Shown in pieces: positions 17,484-26,367 of a stretch of DNA of 64,000 nt (positions are counted from its first letter, which is position 1; each line of letters opens with the position of its first letter). The position numbers and the translations under genes were made by a program. The stretch covers positions 2,680,614-2,744,613 of the forward strand of contig NZ_KV917369.1 of the NCBI RefSeq assembly GCF_002019595.1. The letters are read 5' to 3'. A model generated the notes under the pieces. That model searched no databases, was not told where the DNA came from, and was given only the letters and a program-made list of their open reading frames with translations. Origin of the DNA: Priestia abyssalis (GTDB taxonomy: Bacteria; Bacillota; Bacilli; Bacillales; Bacillaceae_H).

Positions 17484-17551
17484 TTAGTCAATATTCTCAA
17501 AATCATAGTCATCAAGCTGAGTTTTATAATATTCATCACAGCCATTTTCAG
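17484..17551 (-). pseudogene. 3' fragment of the DUF4262-like cassette gene
   Basis: The last 22 codons (ENGCDEYYKTQLDDYDFENI) match the gene at 53489-53902 base for base, then homology stops abruptly at 17551. The rest of the gene is not found on the far side of the recombinase operon, so this is a rearrangement endpoint rather than a simple insertion. Confidence 0.85.
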
Positions 17552-17558
17552 AATGAAA

Positions 17559-17585
17559 GCCCTCGCTCCAACGAGAAGCAAGGGC
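17559..17585 (-). terminator. Terminator-like hairpin
   Basis: GCCCT (17559-17563) pairs with AGGGC (17581-17585) with further pairing TCG/CGA inside. On the minus strand TTTCATT follows. It lies after gene 17613-17939. Confidence 0.5.
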
Positions 17586-17612
17586 CGTTCTTTTTCGTTT
17601 GTCGTTCAATTT

Positions 17613-17939
17613 CTAATTATTGATATACCGCTCAAATACATCTCCAAAATCTTTTACACTATATTTCTTTCGTGTCTCCATGAGCCAGGAGAACGCCGAT
17701 TCATTCAACTTATTGAATTGCTCGGCGAAATTGCTCTCGCTGCTTGCCACCCGGCTTAATGTAGTGGAAGCTAAATCCAGGCTTTGCTTCGCATATGCTA
17801 AAGAAATCTCATTTTCATGCGAAATTTCCGCAATGGCCAGCAATGCTTTATATAAATCTTTTAACTCTTCAATATGTTTTTTATGTACATCAATCGAGTA
17901 CGGGACAGATCCCATCGTGAATTTAATTTCCACGTCCAA
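17613..17939 (-). CDS. Uncharacterised helical protein beside the recombinase operon
   Basis: 108 residues: MDVEIKFTMGSVPYSIDVHK then a long helical stretch (HIEELKDLYKALLAIAEISH, ASTTLSRVASSESNFAEQFN) and SWLMETRKKYSVKDFGDVFE. No family recognised. It lies between the broken cassette at 17551 and the + strand recombinase operon, has no ICR around it and its own terminator, so it may be cargo of the recombinase element. Confidence 0.55.
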   Translation of the reverse strand: MDVEIKFTMGSVPYSIDVHKKHIEELKDLYKALLAIAEISHENEISLAYAKQSLDLASTTLSRVASSESNFAEQFNKLNESAFSWLMETRKKYSVKDFGDVFERYINN

Positions 17940-18145
17940 ATCTTTTGTTAATTATCTGTTTATCATTGTAACTATAGTAAACAGTTATTACAAATCACTA
18001 ATAGTAAAAGGATTAAATAGTATACAGATATTCCATCTGTATACTTTACACACTTCCCAGTATTTGTTAATATAAAAATAACAAATTTACCAGTATATTA
18101 CATTTTGTTAGTTTGGAAACAGACCCTTTATCACTGATAATTTAA

Positions 18146-18181
18146 CAACAACAACAACACAAAAAAATGTTGTTGTTGTTG
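18146..18181. repeat. Perfect inverted repeat of CAA triplets
   Basis: CAACAACAACAACA (18146-18159) and TGTTGTTGTTGTTG (18168-18181) are exact inverted copies around CAAAAAAA. It lies 138 bases before the HTH gene, in the 379-base spacer 17940-18318, which otherwise holds only AT-rich sequence. It could be an operator, element end or attenuator. Confidence 0.7.
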
Positions 18182-18318
18182 ATCTACACCCAAATTAAAT
18201 GTCACGAATAATAAAAAGGGAATTTGGATTTTCCTCAAAATATACAACTATTCTAAGGCTTCTCTATTCCCCTTTCGTTTCAATAAACTGTATTAATACC
18301 TTGAAAGGAAGAGTTCGA

Positions 18319-18894
18319 ATGGATGAAAAAATGCTCACAGTTAATGAAGCAGCAAAGGTACTGGGAAAAAGTACAGAAACCGTCAAAAGATATATACGTG
18401 ATGGCAAATTGGAGGCTTCCAAAAGAACTGACAGAGAAGGTTATCGCATTTCGCAAGCAGCCTTAAATAAATTAGCCACCCGCCTAGTGAAATCCAACAG
18501 AACAGTACCCTCCCCTTCCACGTTTAACAAACAAATTGCTGGGGAGTCAAATGAACCGGAAATAAAATATTATGTTACAGAATGTGTGATTTTAGCTTAC
18601 CAAGCCGTTACACTCTCCCCTCCCACTGAAGAAATCATCGGTTTATTATCTTATGTGGGGATTAAGAGAGCTTTGGAGATTCTTCTCGTAATTCAGCAAT
18701 CTCCAAATAAAGTAAAAAATCACGCTGCATTTATTAGAAAAGCAATTTCAGAAGGCTGGGCACCGGAAACTATTCCTATTCGAAACCAAAGAAAAGTAGT
18801 AAGAAACAAGATTGACCAACAAGATCAAAACAAATCAGCGGCTACTTATACAGGAGAATTGATTCTGTACAATTTTCTCGAAGAAAACAATTAA
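18319..18894 (+). CDS. MerR/excisionase-type helix-turn-helix protein
   Basis: 191 residues from ATG 18319, chosen because GAAAGGAAG lies seven bases upstream. Residues about 5-50 form a DNA-binding HTH of the excisionase/HTH_17 type: LTVNEAAKVLGKSTETVKRY, IRDGKLEASKR, GYRISQAALNK. The rest is helical (EIIGLLSYVGIKRALEILLV) and unrecognised. It heads the recombinase operon, 20 bases before the next gene, so it probably regulates it or sets recombination direction. Confidence 0.8.
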   Translation: MDEKMLTVNEAAKVLGKSTETVKRYIRDGKLEASKRTDREGYRISQAALNKLATRLVKSNRTVPSPSTFNKQIAGESNEPEIKYYVTECVILAYQAVTLSPPTEEIIGLLSYVGIKRALEILLVIQQSPNKVKNHAAFIRKAISEGWAPETIPIRNQRKVVRNKIDQQDQNKSAATYTGELILYNFLEENN

Positions 18895-18914
18895 AAGTAA
18901 GGATTGGGATAAAA

Positions 18915-20117
18915 ATGAGCAAGAAAAAGAACATAGAAAATTATGGTTTATTGGTGGAACAAGCAATAAAAAAAGCCCCTTCCCTAGAAGGTGGCGAAAC
19001 ACTTCAATATTACATCACAGAGGATGCCATTCCTATGTATGAAGTCAATAGATGGTTAGAGAAACAAAGTTTTAACAGTTACAAAACTGGAGAAGCATAC
19101 GCCTACAAACTTGTAAAGTTCCTAAGATTTTTAAAGGGGAAATATCAAATGCATTATAGGGATGTGACAAAAAAACTCATTATAGAGGATTATGTAAAGT
19201 ATTTGTTGTATGGCGATGAGGTTATGGTGAAAATGGATGGACAAAGCTCTCTTTCCGCGGTTAAGCAACATATTAGTGTGGTAAAAGGTTTTTATGAATG
19301 GTTAGAAGAAGAGCAAATAATCGAAGATAACCCTATTAAATATGGTTCTAAAACAAACAAAAAAACAGGGCGTAAACACTTAAAGAAGAAATTCCTTTAT
19401 GGTCAAATATTCAATTTTGATGTGGATGTTAACAATGTTACCGGTAAGCTCAAATATCAAGAAAAACGAAATCATTTGAAATGGTATAAAGATAATGAAA
19501 TCGAAAAGATAATTGAAGCTTTACCTACTAGAAGAGATAAATTGGTTTTCAAAATTTTGGTGGAAACCGGATCTAGAATTGGAGAGGTTCTTGGGCTTCA
19601 TCTGGACCACTTTGACCATCATACCGGAACCTTACAAATTAGAAAAAATTCAAATATTGAAAACGAAGCAAGTGCCAAAACAGGTGAACGTGATACGTAT
19701 ATAAGCTCTCTGTTGACCGATGAGCTTTTGGATTATATAAGAGCAGATAGGTTCGAAGCGGATATTAATTTCTCTAATTTCCTTTTTTTAAACCACAAAG
19801 GTCCGACTAAAGGAAAAGCTTTAGAACAGAAAAACTATCTTAAAATCCTAAAAAAAGCGGCTGAAAAAGCTGATTTCGATCCTAAAGAAATTATTACTCA
19901 CGCCGGCAGAAGTACTCACGCTCAATACTTATTAGATGAGTTATATGATGGGAAGGTAACTGAAGGCTACATCCTTCAGCAAATGGGGTGGGCAAACATT
20001 TCAACGATGAAGCCCTATATTCGTGCTCACAATGAAAAAGGCAGAGCAAAAGTGGCTAAACAAATTGTAGAAAAACGAATTAAATTACCACCCGTTAAAA
20101 AGGATGGCGAAGATTAA
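18915..20117 (+). CDS. Tyrosine recombinase 1 (Tn554 TnpA-like)
   Basis: 400 residues. N-terminal SAM-like core-binding domain (about 60-170; YKTGEAYAYKLVKFLRFLKG), catalytic domain from about 195. Catalytic pattern: Arg in VETGSRIGEVLGLHLD, Lys region RKNSNIENEAS, H-x-x-R as HAGRSTHAQ, and tyrosine in MKPYIRAH. Such enzymes cut and rejoin DNA at paired inverted core sites through a phosphotyrosine. The stop TAA overlaps the next ATG at 20117. Start supported by AAGGATTGGGATAAAA. Confidence 0.9.
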   Translation: MSKKKNIENYGLLVEQAIKKAPSLEGGETLQYYITEDAIPMYEVNRWLEKQSFNSYKTGEAYAYKLVKFLRFLKGKYQMHYRDVTKKLIIEDYVKYLLYGDEVMVKMDGQSSLSAVKQHISVVKGFYEWLEEEQIIEDNPIKYGSKTNKKTGRKHLKKKFLYGQIFNFDVDVNNVTGKLKYQEKRNHLKWYKDNEIEKIIEALPTRRDKLVFKILVETGSRIGEVLGLHLDHFDHHTGTLQIRKNSNIENEASAKTGERDTYISSLLTDELLDYIRADRFEADINFSNFLFLNHKGPTKGKALEQKNYLKILKKAAEKADFDPKEIITHAGRSTHAQYLLDELYDGKVTEGYILQQMGWANISTMKPYIRAHNEKGRAKVAKQIVEKRIKLPPVKKDGED

Positions 20118-22375
20118 TGCTATTTGAAATCAATATCTTAGAAAGTAATAAAAATAGTAGAAAAATAAGCATAAACGGTCATGAATTTTCAGTCCAATTT
20201 TCTACTACAATGATTGAACAAGAGTTACCGGGAATACTTGACGATATTGGGACTTACTTAGTCACCAAAAACATCTCAGGTCTTTTCTCTATTTTTAATA
20301 AATACAAACTACTTAACCTCTTCTTTTTCCGTTGTATGGAAATGCTTTATCAGAAGGAATTTGAAGAATATCTATTATATATTTGCGATTACTTTGTGGA
20401 AGAGTTAAATCAATCGGTGTTTAGCCATAAAGCACTTATTCAATTTTTAATGACCAACGACACGGAATCGGCTTTTAAGTACAAAGCAATCAGAAGAGAA
20501 TATCTCACGGTTACAAGCACTCCGCAAATTGTTATTGAAAAGTACTTTAACAATAAGTTTGAGGAATTTATATCTGCTTGTAAAGTGAATGATTTACAAC
20601 TTGTTCGTAAGGTCTCCCCCTGCCTTGGAGACCAAAGCTTAATAAACAGAATTTACGAAAATGAGGATTGCGTAAAAATCTTTGAATCCTTTGTAAAAAA
20701 AGTTGGAGAAAGTTTAATTGAAGATGGACAAGCCCTTTCTGCTACTGAAATCACAAGATATATTTTTTCGGGAGATACAACTAAGAAAGGAAATGGTAAC
20801 AGATTTAATAAACTTCATCGTTTAGAAATTTTTCGTGGAGTAGCTTTAGAAGTATATACGGCAATCGCAAACAAGGATAACTCTTATAAATTTTCCGATG
20901 ATGTTTGGATTCTTAGAGAAAAAAATGAGCAAGGCTTTCACACTTACACCTTTGATTTCTCTGATCTTCCTGAACCTAATAAAACATATTTAAAATCATA
21001 CATTAATGAAATACTGCAGAAGACACCAGAGAGCATCGGGGTTGCTCAGAGCCGTCATCGCTCTATTAAACATGTCCTTTTGCATTTTGAAGAATTACCG
21101 TATAAAAATGTGAAATCCGTGTTGCAAATGAATTATCAACATATTTCTCATTTATTTACTTACTTCCAACAAATCCAGCAAGACGGAAAAAGAAAGTATG
21201 CCCTTCCTACTATTTATGGCTTTTTTACTTATATGAGACCATTTGTTGATTGGCTGCTAGAAGAAAAGCAACTAAATCGGGACAATCCATTTAAAAGATT
21301 AGTAATCAAGAATATAAAATCATTTAGCGAGAGTATCGAATATATACCTGAAACAGTAGTGGAACAATTGGAGAATGTCTTACATGAGCTGCCTCAAATG
21401 CTTCAAAACGCTTGGACAATTATGATGAACACCGGTATGCGCTTCTCTGATATCCCGCTGTTGGATGAGAATTGTATAAAATATGATAAAGAAATTCAAT
21501 CATATATTCTTACCTATTTGAATGTTAAATCCGAGAAAAAGCGAATACAAGGCGGACAGTCGCGAGACCATAAAATTCCCGTTTCAGAGGCTGTTGTATT
21601 TGCTGTAGAAAGTCAAAAAGAATTAACGGCTGACTTAAGATTGTTAGCAGGAACTATGAAAATCTTTATTACTCACAACGGTTTAGCAGTGATTCCGTTG
21701 GAAGGTAGAAGCTTAGCAAGACCAATAAATAGGTTAATAAAAAAACATAATATTCGGGATGCCAATGGCGAAGTTTATCATTACACCAACCATCAATGCC
21801 GTAAAACCCTAATCGCTGAATTATTTTCCAGAGAATTGACTTTGAGACAAGTAGCTGATTTCATTGGTCAACACGAACAGACAACAGCAAGAAGTTATAG
21901 AGATGTACAAAAGAAAAAAATAGCTCAATTAGACAACGAAATGTTCGAGCAGCTATTCGAAGAGATCATTGATGAAGAAGTGAAAGACCAGTACACAGAA
22001 GAAGAAAAAAAAGCTCTTTATAAGGAAATTAAACTTGGTGCACGGGAGACCCCAGAAGGACACGGAACTTGTGTAAAACACGTGTCGTTCGGCCCCTGCC
22101 ATAAAAAGAAGTGTGTGGGTTGTAAAATGCTCGTAACGGGACCGCAAAAACTGCCAAAATGGTATCGTCTCTATAAAGAGCAACAACGATATGTAGAAGA
22201 TCTAGTTACAGAATTAAAACAAGCTGATGTGGAGAATTACGAGGAACACCGTTCATATCAACAAGAAATTCACTTGCTCAATGTATATAAAGAGACGATT
22301 GAGAAAGTAGAAAAATTTGCAAAGGAAAGGAAGATTCCTATTGAGCAATATAAGGAATCAGTCACAACTGATTAA
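20117..22375 (+). CDS. Tyrosine recombinase 2 (Tn554 TnpB-like, large)
   Basis: 752 residues. A long N-terminal region (1-330) without recognised motif precedes a core-binding domain (VLLHFEELPYKNVKSVLQMN) and catalytic domain: Arg in MMNTGMRFSDIPLLDE, H-x-x-R in YTNHQCRKTLIAE, second His in DFIGQHEQTTARSYRD with the nucleophile Tyr. A Cys/His cluster near residue 650 (HGTCVKHVSFGPCHKKKCVGC) looks zinc-binding, as in TnpB relatives. Translationally coupled on both sides. Confidence 0.9.
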   Translation: MLFEINILESNKNSRKISINGHEFSVQFSTTMIEQELPGILDDIGTYLVTKNISGLFSIFNKYKLLNLFFFRCMEMLYQKEFEEYLLYICDYFVEELNQSVFSHKALIQFLMTNDTESAFKYKAIRREYLTVTSTPQIVIEKYFNNKFEEFISACKVNDLQLVRKVSPCLGDQSLINRIYENEDCVKIFESFVKKVGESLIEDGQALSATEITRYIFSGDTTKKGNGNRFNKLHRLEIFRGVALEVYTAIANKDNSYKFSDDVWILREKNEQGFHTYTFDFSDLPEPNKTYLKSYINEILQKTPESIGVAQSRHRSIKHVLLHFEELPYKNVKSVLQMNYQHISHLFTYFQQIQQDGKRKYALPTIYGFFTYMRPFVDWLLEEKQLNRDNPFKRLVIKNIKSFSESIEYIPETVVEQLENVLHELPQMLQNAWTIMMNTGMRFSDIPLLDENCIKYDKEIQSYILTYLNVKSEKKRIQGGQSRDHKIPVSEAVVFAVESQKELTADLRLLAGTMKIFITHNGLAVIPLEGRSLARPINRLIKKHNIRDANGEVYHYTNHQCRKTLIAELFSRELTLRQVADFIGQHEQTTARSYRDVQKKKIAQLDNEMFEQLFEEIIDEEVKDQYTEEEKKALYKEIKLGARETPEGHGTCVKHVSFGPCHKKKCVGCKMLVTGPQKLPKWYRLYKEQQRYVEDLVTELKQADVENYEEHRSYQQEIHLLNVYKETIEKVEKFAKERKIPIEQYKESVTTD

Positions 22376-24134
22376 CGATATCCCTGATATCGAAACATTT
22401 AAGCAACAACTGAAATTAAAAGTACACCAGTACGGAGACTTCAAATTTGAGGATGACGAGTGGTACTATAATAAAATGCACAAAACATCCGAGTTGCCAA
22501 ATGTTTATACAATATCATTTTCTGATATTGTCCCAGAGTACAAGAATGAAGTGAAATACTACGTTTTGATGAAAGAAGACAATGTTAAAACACTTAAACG
22601 TAAGGTGTCCCTTATCGGTGTCTTCCTTCATTTTTTTAAGGCTCAATTTCCTGATTTAAAGTTAGTGAATATTAATCGAAAAATTATAGACTATTATGAA
22701 AACTCCTTAAGAGAATCGGATAAATCAGAAAATGTGAAAAGCAGGTCTTATACGGCGTTGCAGGATTTCTTTTTAATGATGAGTGATTTTCCTGAATTTC
22801 CAACAATCGTTCCTATAAAGAGTAAGAGTCCTTTTCGTGTCACCTCTGAAAAAAATCCGGAAAAATATATCCCTACTGAAGTTGTTAAGCAGTTTGATAA
22901 GATAATGTTCGACGAAAACAATGGAATCCCCTCTGTTTTTAGGCTTACCTACTGGTTACAGCGTTCTTTTCCTAATAGAATTTCGGAAGTTACTTCTTTA
23001 CCGATAGGTTGTCTTAAAAGCCTTTACGATATGTATGTAATCAATGTCCCAACTACAAAACAAAATGGCGGGTATTTGATTGAAGAAATAAAGACCATTC
23101 CGGTTTTGAACAGTGGTCACGGTAAATATATCGTTGATTTAATTAAAAAAGTCAAAAAGCAAACGAAAGAATTACTAAATGTGGTCCCGGTTGATAAAAT
23201 AAATAAAAATTTCTTATTATTATCATCGACTTTTGAACTTCATATTAAAGAAGGAAGACTGCTCTCTTATAATCACTTTGAATCATATTCGAAGCTTTCG
23301 GAATTACGTGAAACTTTTCCAAAGGCAACGTATACGGAATTAGCCGAAAAGATGGCCCAAGCAGGATATTTTAGAGCAGGAAGCCAACAGAATATTTCAA
23401 GAAAATTAAGAGACGGCTTAACTGATAAACATAATAAACTGCTTCCATTCGACTCTGCAAGATTTAACAATATTATGAACCGAATAGCAGTACTATGCAA
23501 CATTACTTATGAAGGAAATATCTATAAAATTACGAGTCATCAATTTAGACATAATGCCTCTACGGATAGATTATATGTTGGTGGCTACACTGTGGATCAA
23601 TTGATGGTGTTGAGAAATGATAAGGGAACAACAATGCCAATGCAATATATCCATCAACAAAAAGAAATGCACAAGAAGATGTGGGTGGAGTCTACAGGTT
23701 TAACAAGTCCTAATGAAGCACCTGTGGAGTTTAAAGGTCGAATCATAAATCTTGATGACAAAAAAATAATGGATACACTTTCTAGAGACCCTAGAATGTA
23801 TTTAACCTGGGAAACGAATAGTAAAAAAGGTGTTGGTTTGTGCAGTATGATTTCGGGCTGCAATCCAAAGGGTACTGCCATTCACTTTGAGTGTTACGAA
23901 TGTGATTGGTTTGTTCCCAAGGCTGAATATTATGAAGACTACCAAAAAGAACTCGTATATTGGGAGAACTTGATGAAATCTACAGCTGGTCAACCTAAAC
24001 GCGCTGCCACTTACGAAAATTCCATCCGAAATGTTAACTGTTTAGAACGTATAGTCAAAATTTGTGAGAACGGTATTGAAAAATACAAAAAAGAAATAGA
24101 GCAAAAATTGGAACAGGAGAGTTGGTCTAGTTGA
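22341..24134 (+). CDS. Tyrosine recombinase 3 (trio partner)
   Basis: About 597 residues from TTG 22341, which has AAAGGAAGGAAG at good distance; it overlaps the previous gene by 35 bases. Catalytic Arg in QRSFPNRISEVTSLPIG, H-x-x-R in ITSHQFRHNASTDR, Tyr in MPMQYIHQQ. The second histidine position is less clear. A Cys-rich tail (CSMISGCNPKGTAIHFECYE) matches the zinc-like cluster of recombinase 2. Three consecutive overlapping tyrosine recombinases is the RIT/Tn554 arrangement. Confidence 0.88.
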   Translation: MSNIRNQSQLINDIPDIETFKQQLKLKVHQYGDFKFEDDEWYYNKMHKTSELPNVYTISFSDIVPEYKNEVKYYVLMKEDNVKTLKRKVSLIGVFLHFFKAQFPDLKLVNINRKIIDYYENSLRESDKSENVKSRSYTALQDFFLMMSDFPEFPTIVPIKSKSPFRVTSEKNPEKYIPTEVVKQFDKIMFDENNGIPSVFRLTYWLQRSFPNRISEVTSLPIGCLKSLYDMYVINVPTTKQNGGYLIEEIKTIPVLNSGHGKYIVDLIKKVKKQTKELLNVVPVDKINKNFLLLSSTFELHIKEGRLLSYNHFESYSKLSELRETFPKATYTELAEKMAQAGYFRAGSQQNISRKLRDGLTDKHNKLLPFDSARFNNIMNRIAVLCNITYEGNIYKITSHQFRHNASTDRLYVGGYTVDQLMVLRNDKGTTMPMQYIHQQKEMHKKMWVESTGLTSPNEAPVEFKGRIINLDDKKIMDTLSRDPRMYLTWETNSKKGVGLCSMISGCNPKGTAIHFECYECDWFVPKAEYYEDYQKELVYWENLMKSTAGQPKRAATYENSIRNVNCLERIVKICENGIEKYKKEIEQKLEQESWSS

Positions 24135-24610
24135 GCAGATATAATGAAGGGATAAAAGAACATCAAAATAAGAGACGACAGGAAACGCTTGATAAGCTGC
24201 AAACTGCCCTTGACACTATAGAGTCTATAGAAGGAGCTACTGCAATTATAACAGCGCATAAGATTTTAAAGTATACAGATTTATCGCGCCCTACTCTTTA
24301 CAAAGAACACGTATTGAAAATCTGGAACCCCGAATTATGGGAAGAACGATACGCAAAAAAAAGTAGAGCTGAAAAAAAACTAGAAGTAAAATATTCAAAA
24401 GAAATTAATGATCTGATGAAACAAATTGAAGACTTGAACAAACAATTGCTCAAAGCTCATAGAATGAATGAAAAGTTAAAAAATGACCTTGAAAAGGAAA
24501 AGAAACGAAGAGAAGTAAAGGAAATGGAATTAGAAGAGGCGATACTCAAACATAAAAGGTTGTTGGCAGAATGTCAAACATTACAGACATTATTAGACGC
24601 AAAGTCTTGA
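24131..24610 (+). CDS. TnpC-like coiled-coil accessory protein
   Basis: 159 residues, starting at a TTG that overlaps the previous stop (TTGA). The N-terminal half has a wHTH-like pattern (TAIITAHKILKYTDLSRPTL), the C-terminal half is a long coiled coil (NDLMKQIEDLNKQLLKAHRM). Size, position and layout match TnpC/DUF6262-type proteins of Tn554-like elements, where TnpC influences frequency and orientation of transposition. Confidence 0.8.
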   Translation: MSRYNEGIKEHQNKRRQETLDKLQTALDTIESIEGATAIITAHKILKYTDLSRPTLYKEHVLKIWNPELWEERYAKKSRAEKKLEVKYSKEINDLMKQIEDLNKQLLKAHRMNEKLKNDLEKEKKRREVKEMELEEAILKHKRLLAECQTLQTLLDAKS

Positions 24611-24650
24611 AAGCAACTGGAGGTTTTTTCTCTTGTTGCTTTCATTTTTT
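24608..24650 (+). terminator. Rho-independent terminator of the recombinase operon
   Basis: TGAAAGCAAC (24608-24617) and GTTGCTTTCA (24635-24644) are perfect inverted copies, followed by six T. Confidence 0.85.
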
Positions 24651-24721
24651 AACTCGTAATAATTTATGTAGTTCCTATTCAATTACTGTCATTCTTTAAT
24701 TGATCAACGGGCTTTTTTCTT

Positions 24722-25000
24722 TTAGTTTTCTACGATGTATCTCTCCCATCCTTTGACTCGAATTTCGTCCTCCGTCGGATCTTGAATTTGTATATCTGTA
24801 TCAAATATTGTTGTAGCCTTATTTGTATATTTAACTTCAGTAGGGTGTTCCCATCTAGACTCACATTCATCACAGCAAACAAAAAACTCATTTGTTTCTT
24901 TATCCTTGAAGATTTGTACCCAGCCTTGGCTGCAAATTGGGCACCAGGCTACTTTATTTTTATAATAATTCAATTTATAATCACTCTTTCTTCCTTCCAT
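24722..25000 (-). CDS. Zinc-ribbon protein, immunity-array member
   Basis: Up to 92 residues. Two CxxC pairs, WCPICSQGW and VCCDECESRW, form a zinc ribbon; the C-terminus reads DPTEDEIRVKGWERYIVEN. The start overlaps the end of the SUKH gene (24981), so the two may be coupled; a TTG at codon 10 is an alternative start. Role unknown. No ICR separates it from the SUKH gene. Confidence 0.65.
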   Translation of the reverse strand: MEGRKSDYKLNYYKNKVAWCPICSQGWVQIFKDKETNEFFVCCDECESRWEHPTEVKYTNKATTIFDTDIQIQDPTEDEIRVKGWERYIVEN

Positions 25001-25508
25001 AGCTTGGTTTTAATTTTTTTGGATTTAATTTAGAACCACGAAATAATTTATTTAAAAAGGCATCGAAATTAGGAGCAATTTCAACGCTTTTCCATTCTCT
25101 ATCTTTTGCCGAAGAATAATCCTTATAAAAATAAACTACTGACGGATCTTCAATTCTACCTCTATAATCTAAAACAATCCAGGTGTGGATATCAGTCCAC
25201 AGAACGATTAAATTTTCAGGTAACCCTTCTTCTTCAGTCCACTCTTTTGATTTTAAAATACCTATTCCTCGTTCTGCTCCTTCAAAGTCTATGCCATTCA
25301 GATAGCTCATACAAATGCGTTCTTCATCTATAAAAAAATAAGGATAATTAGGAGCCACGCCATTTTGTTCTTTAAGTAACTTTAAATAGGATTGAGGAAG
25401 TTTAACTGCCAATTCCTTTTCAGCCTCTTGGATGGTTAAAGTGGTTAAAGAAGGGCTCGATTCTTCAGCATTTGTATCCCAAAAATTCATTCCGTTATAA
25501 TAAAGCAC
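24981..25508 (-). CDS. SMI1/KNR4 (SUKH) family immunity protein
   Basis: 175 residues from GTG 25508 (GGAG eight bases upstream). SUKH signature: IQEAEKELAVKLPQSYLKLL, NGVAPNYPYFF, GIGILKSKEWTEEEGLPENL and WIVLDYRGRIEDPSVVYFY. SUKH proteins neutralise diverse toxin domains, often contact-dependent nucleases. A close paralog, frameshifted, is at 63092-63621. Overlaps the upstream gene by 14 bases. Confidence 0.9.
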   Translation of the reverse strand: MLYYNGMNFWDTNAEESSPSLTTLTIQEAEKELAVKLPQSYLKLLKEQNGVAPNYPYFFIDEERICMSYLNGIDFEGAERGIGILKSKEWTEEEGLPENLIVLWTDIHTWIVLDYRGRIEDPSVVYFYKDYSSAKDREWKSVEIAPNFDAFLNKLFRGSKLNPKKLKPSYGRKKE

Positions 25509-26151
25509 TACATCTTCTCCATTTCTTTAGTGTTCCTACCCAAACATCTCCTTTATCAAGGCTATATTGTAGGAAACTCCCATCCTCATTTTCGATTCTT
25601 AGGGTTTCATAAGCTTTTCTCTTTATTTTCGATACTTCCTTTTCTGTTGCAAACCCTTCTTCTATCTGTTCTTTTAATTCATTATCATCATAATGCTCAC
25701 TATCAATAAATAGTTGCCATTCAAATTTTTCTAATTTATCCCTCAAAGAATGAAATTTAGCGTATGGAAATTCCTTTATATTAGGTCTCACTTCAAAAGT
25801 CTTATTATAATAATCAAGACAATCTTTATATGCTACAACAATTTGAGATTCAATAAAATGAGGATCATACAACCAGATTTTTAAATAAAAATCTTCATCT
25901 TCTTCTCTCATCTTTTGATGCCAAGCCAAATATACATCAATCATCGCTTCAAGCAAAAGCCGATTATACCAAAGAGGAGGATTCCTATGAATAAGAGTGT
26001 AAAAGGGATGAATCCATAATTTCGCATAAGTTCTTTGATAATCTGATAGATAATCTATATCTAAATTGATTACCTCTTGCTTCCATCTTTCAACTTTCCT
26101 TTTATGTCTTTTCCACCCTCGTATTTTTTTCATTTTTGAATGGTAAACCAA
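25495..26151 (-). CDS. Uncharacterised protein coupled to the SUKH gene
   Basis: 218 residues from TTG 26151 (GGAGGAAGGTAA just upstream). Basic at the N-terminus (KMKKIRGWKRHKRKVERWKQ), then helical with many aromatic residues (HPFYTLIHRNPPLWYNRLLL, DFYLKIWLYDPHFIESQIVV). No family recognised. Its 3' end overlaps the SUKH start, forming a three-gene unit 26151-24722 without internal ICRs. Confidence 0.65.
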   Translation of the reverse strand: MVYHSKMKKIRGWKRHKRKVERWKQEVINLDIDYLSDYQRTYAKLWIHPFYTLIHRNPPLWYNRLLLEAMIDVYLAWHQKMREEDEDFYLKIWLYDPHFIESQIVVAYKDCLDYYNKTFEVRPNIKEFPYAKFHSLRDKLEKFEWQLFIDSEHYDDNELKEQIEEGFATEKEVSKIKRKAYETLRIENEDGSFLQYSLDKGDVWVGTLKKWRRCSALL

Positions 26152-26222
26152 TTACCTTCCTCCTCTGATCAGTTATCTTCATTTTTCGAGTACAAATAGT
26201 ATGTTATCACAACATCTTTTGT

Positions 26223-26320
26223 CTTGTTTAACTAATCGGGGCCATTTTTTTCAAGAAGTAAAAAGGGACTGCCGCAGCGGTCCTCATTTTTCAAATCAAG
26301 GTTCTGTTAGTGAGAGAAGG
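26223..26320. repeat. ICR, full
   Basis: CTTGTTTAACTAATCGGGGC half-site A, hairpin GGACTGCCGCAGCGGTCC (26265-26283), half-site B degenerate to GTTAGTGAGAGAAGG. Confidence 0.75.
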
Positions 26321-26367
26321 AATAAGTATTATTTCGAAAAAACTGTTCAAATTCTTAGGCCATTCAT

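Noticed and set aside
17620..18075. 151-codon + strand ORF opposite 17613-17939
   Set aside because: Antisense shadow; no ribosome binding site and low-complexity tail.
24650..24721. Right end of the recombinase element
   Set aside because: No inverted or direct match to the left side could be found, so no boundary or attachment site is annotated.
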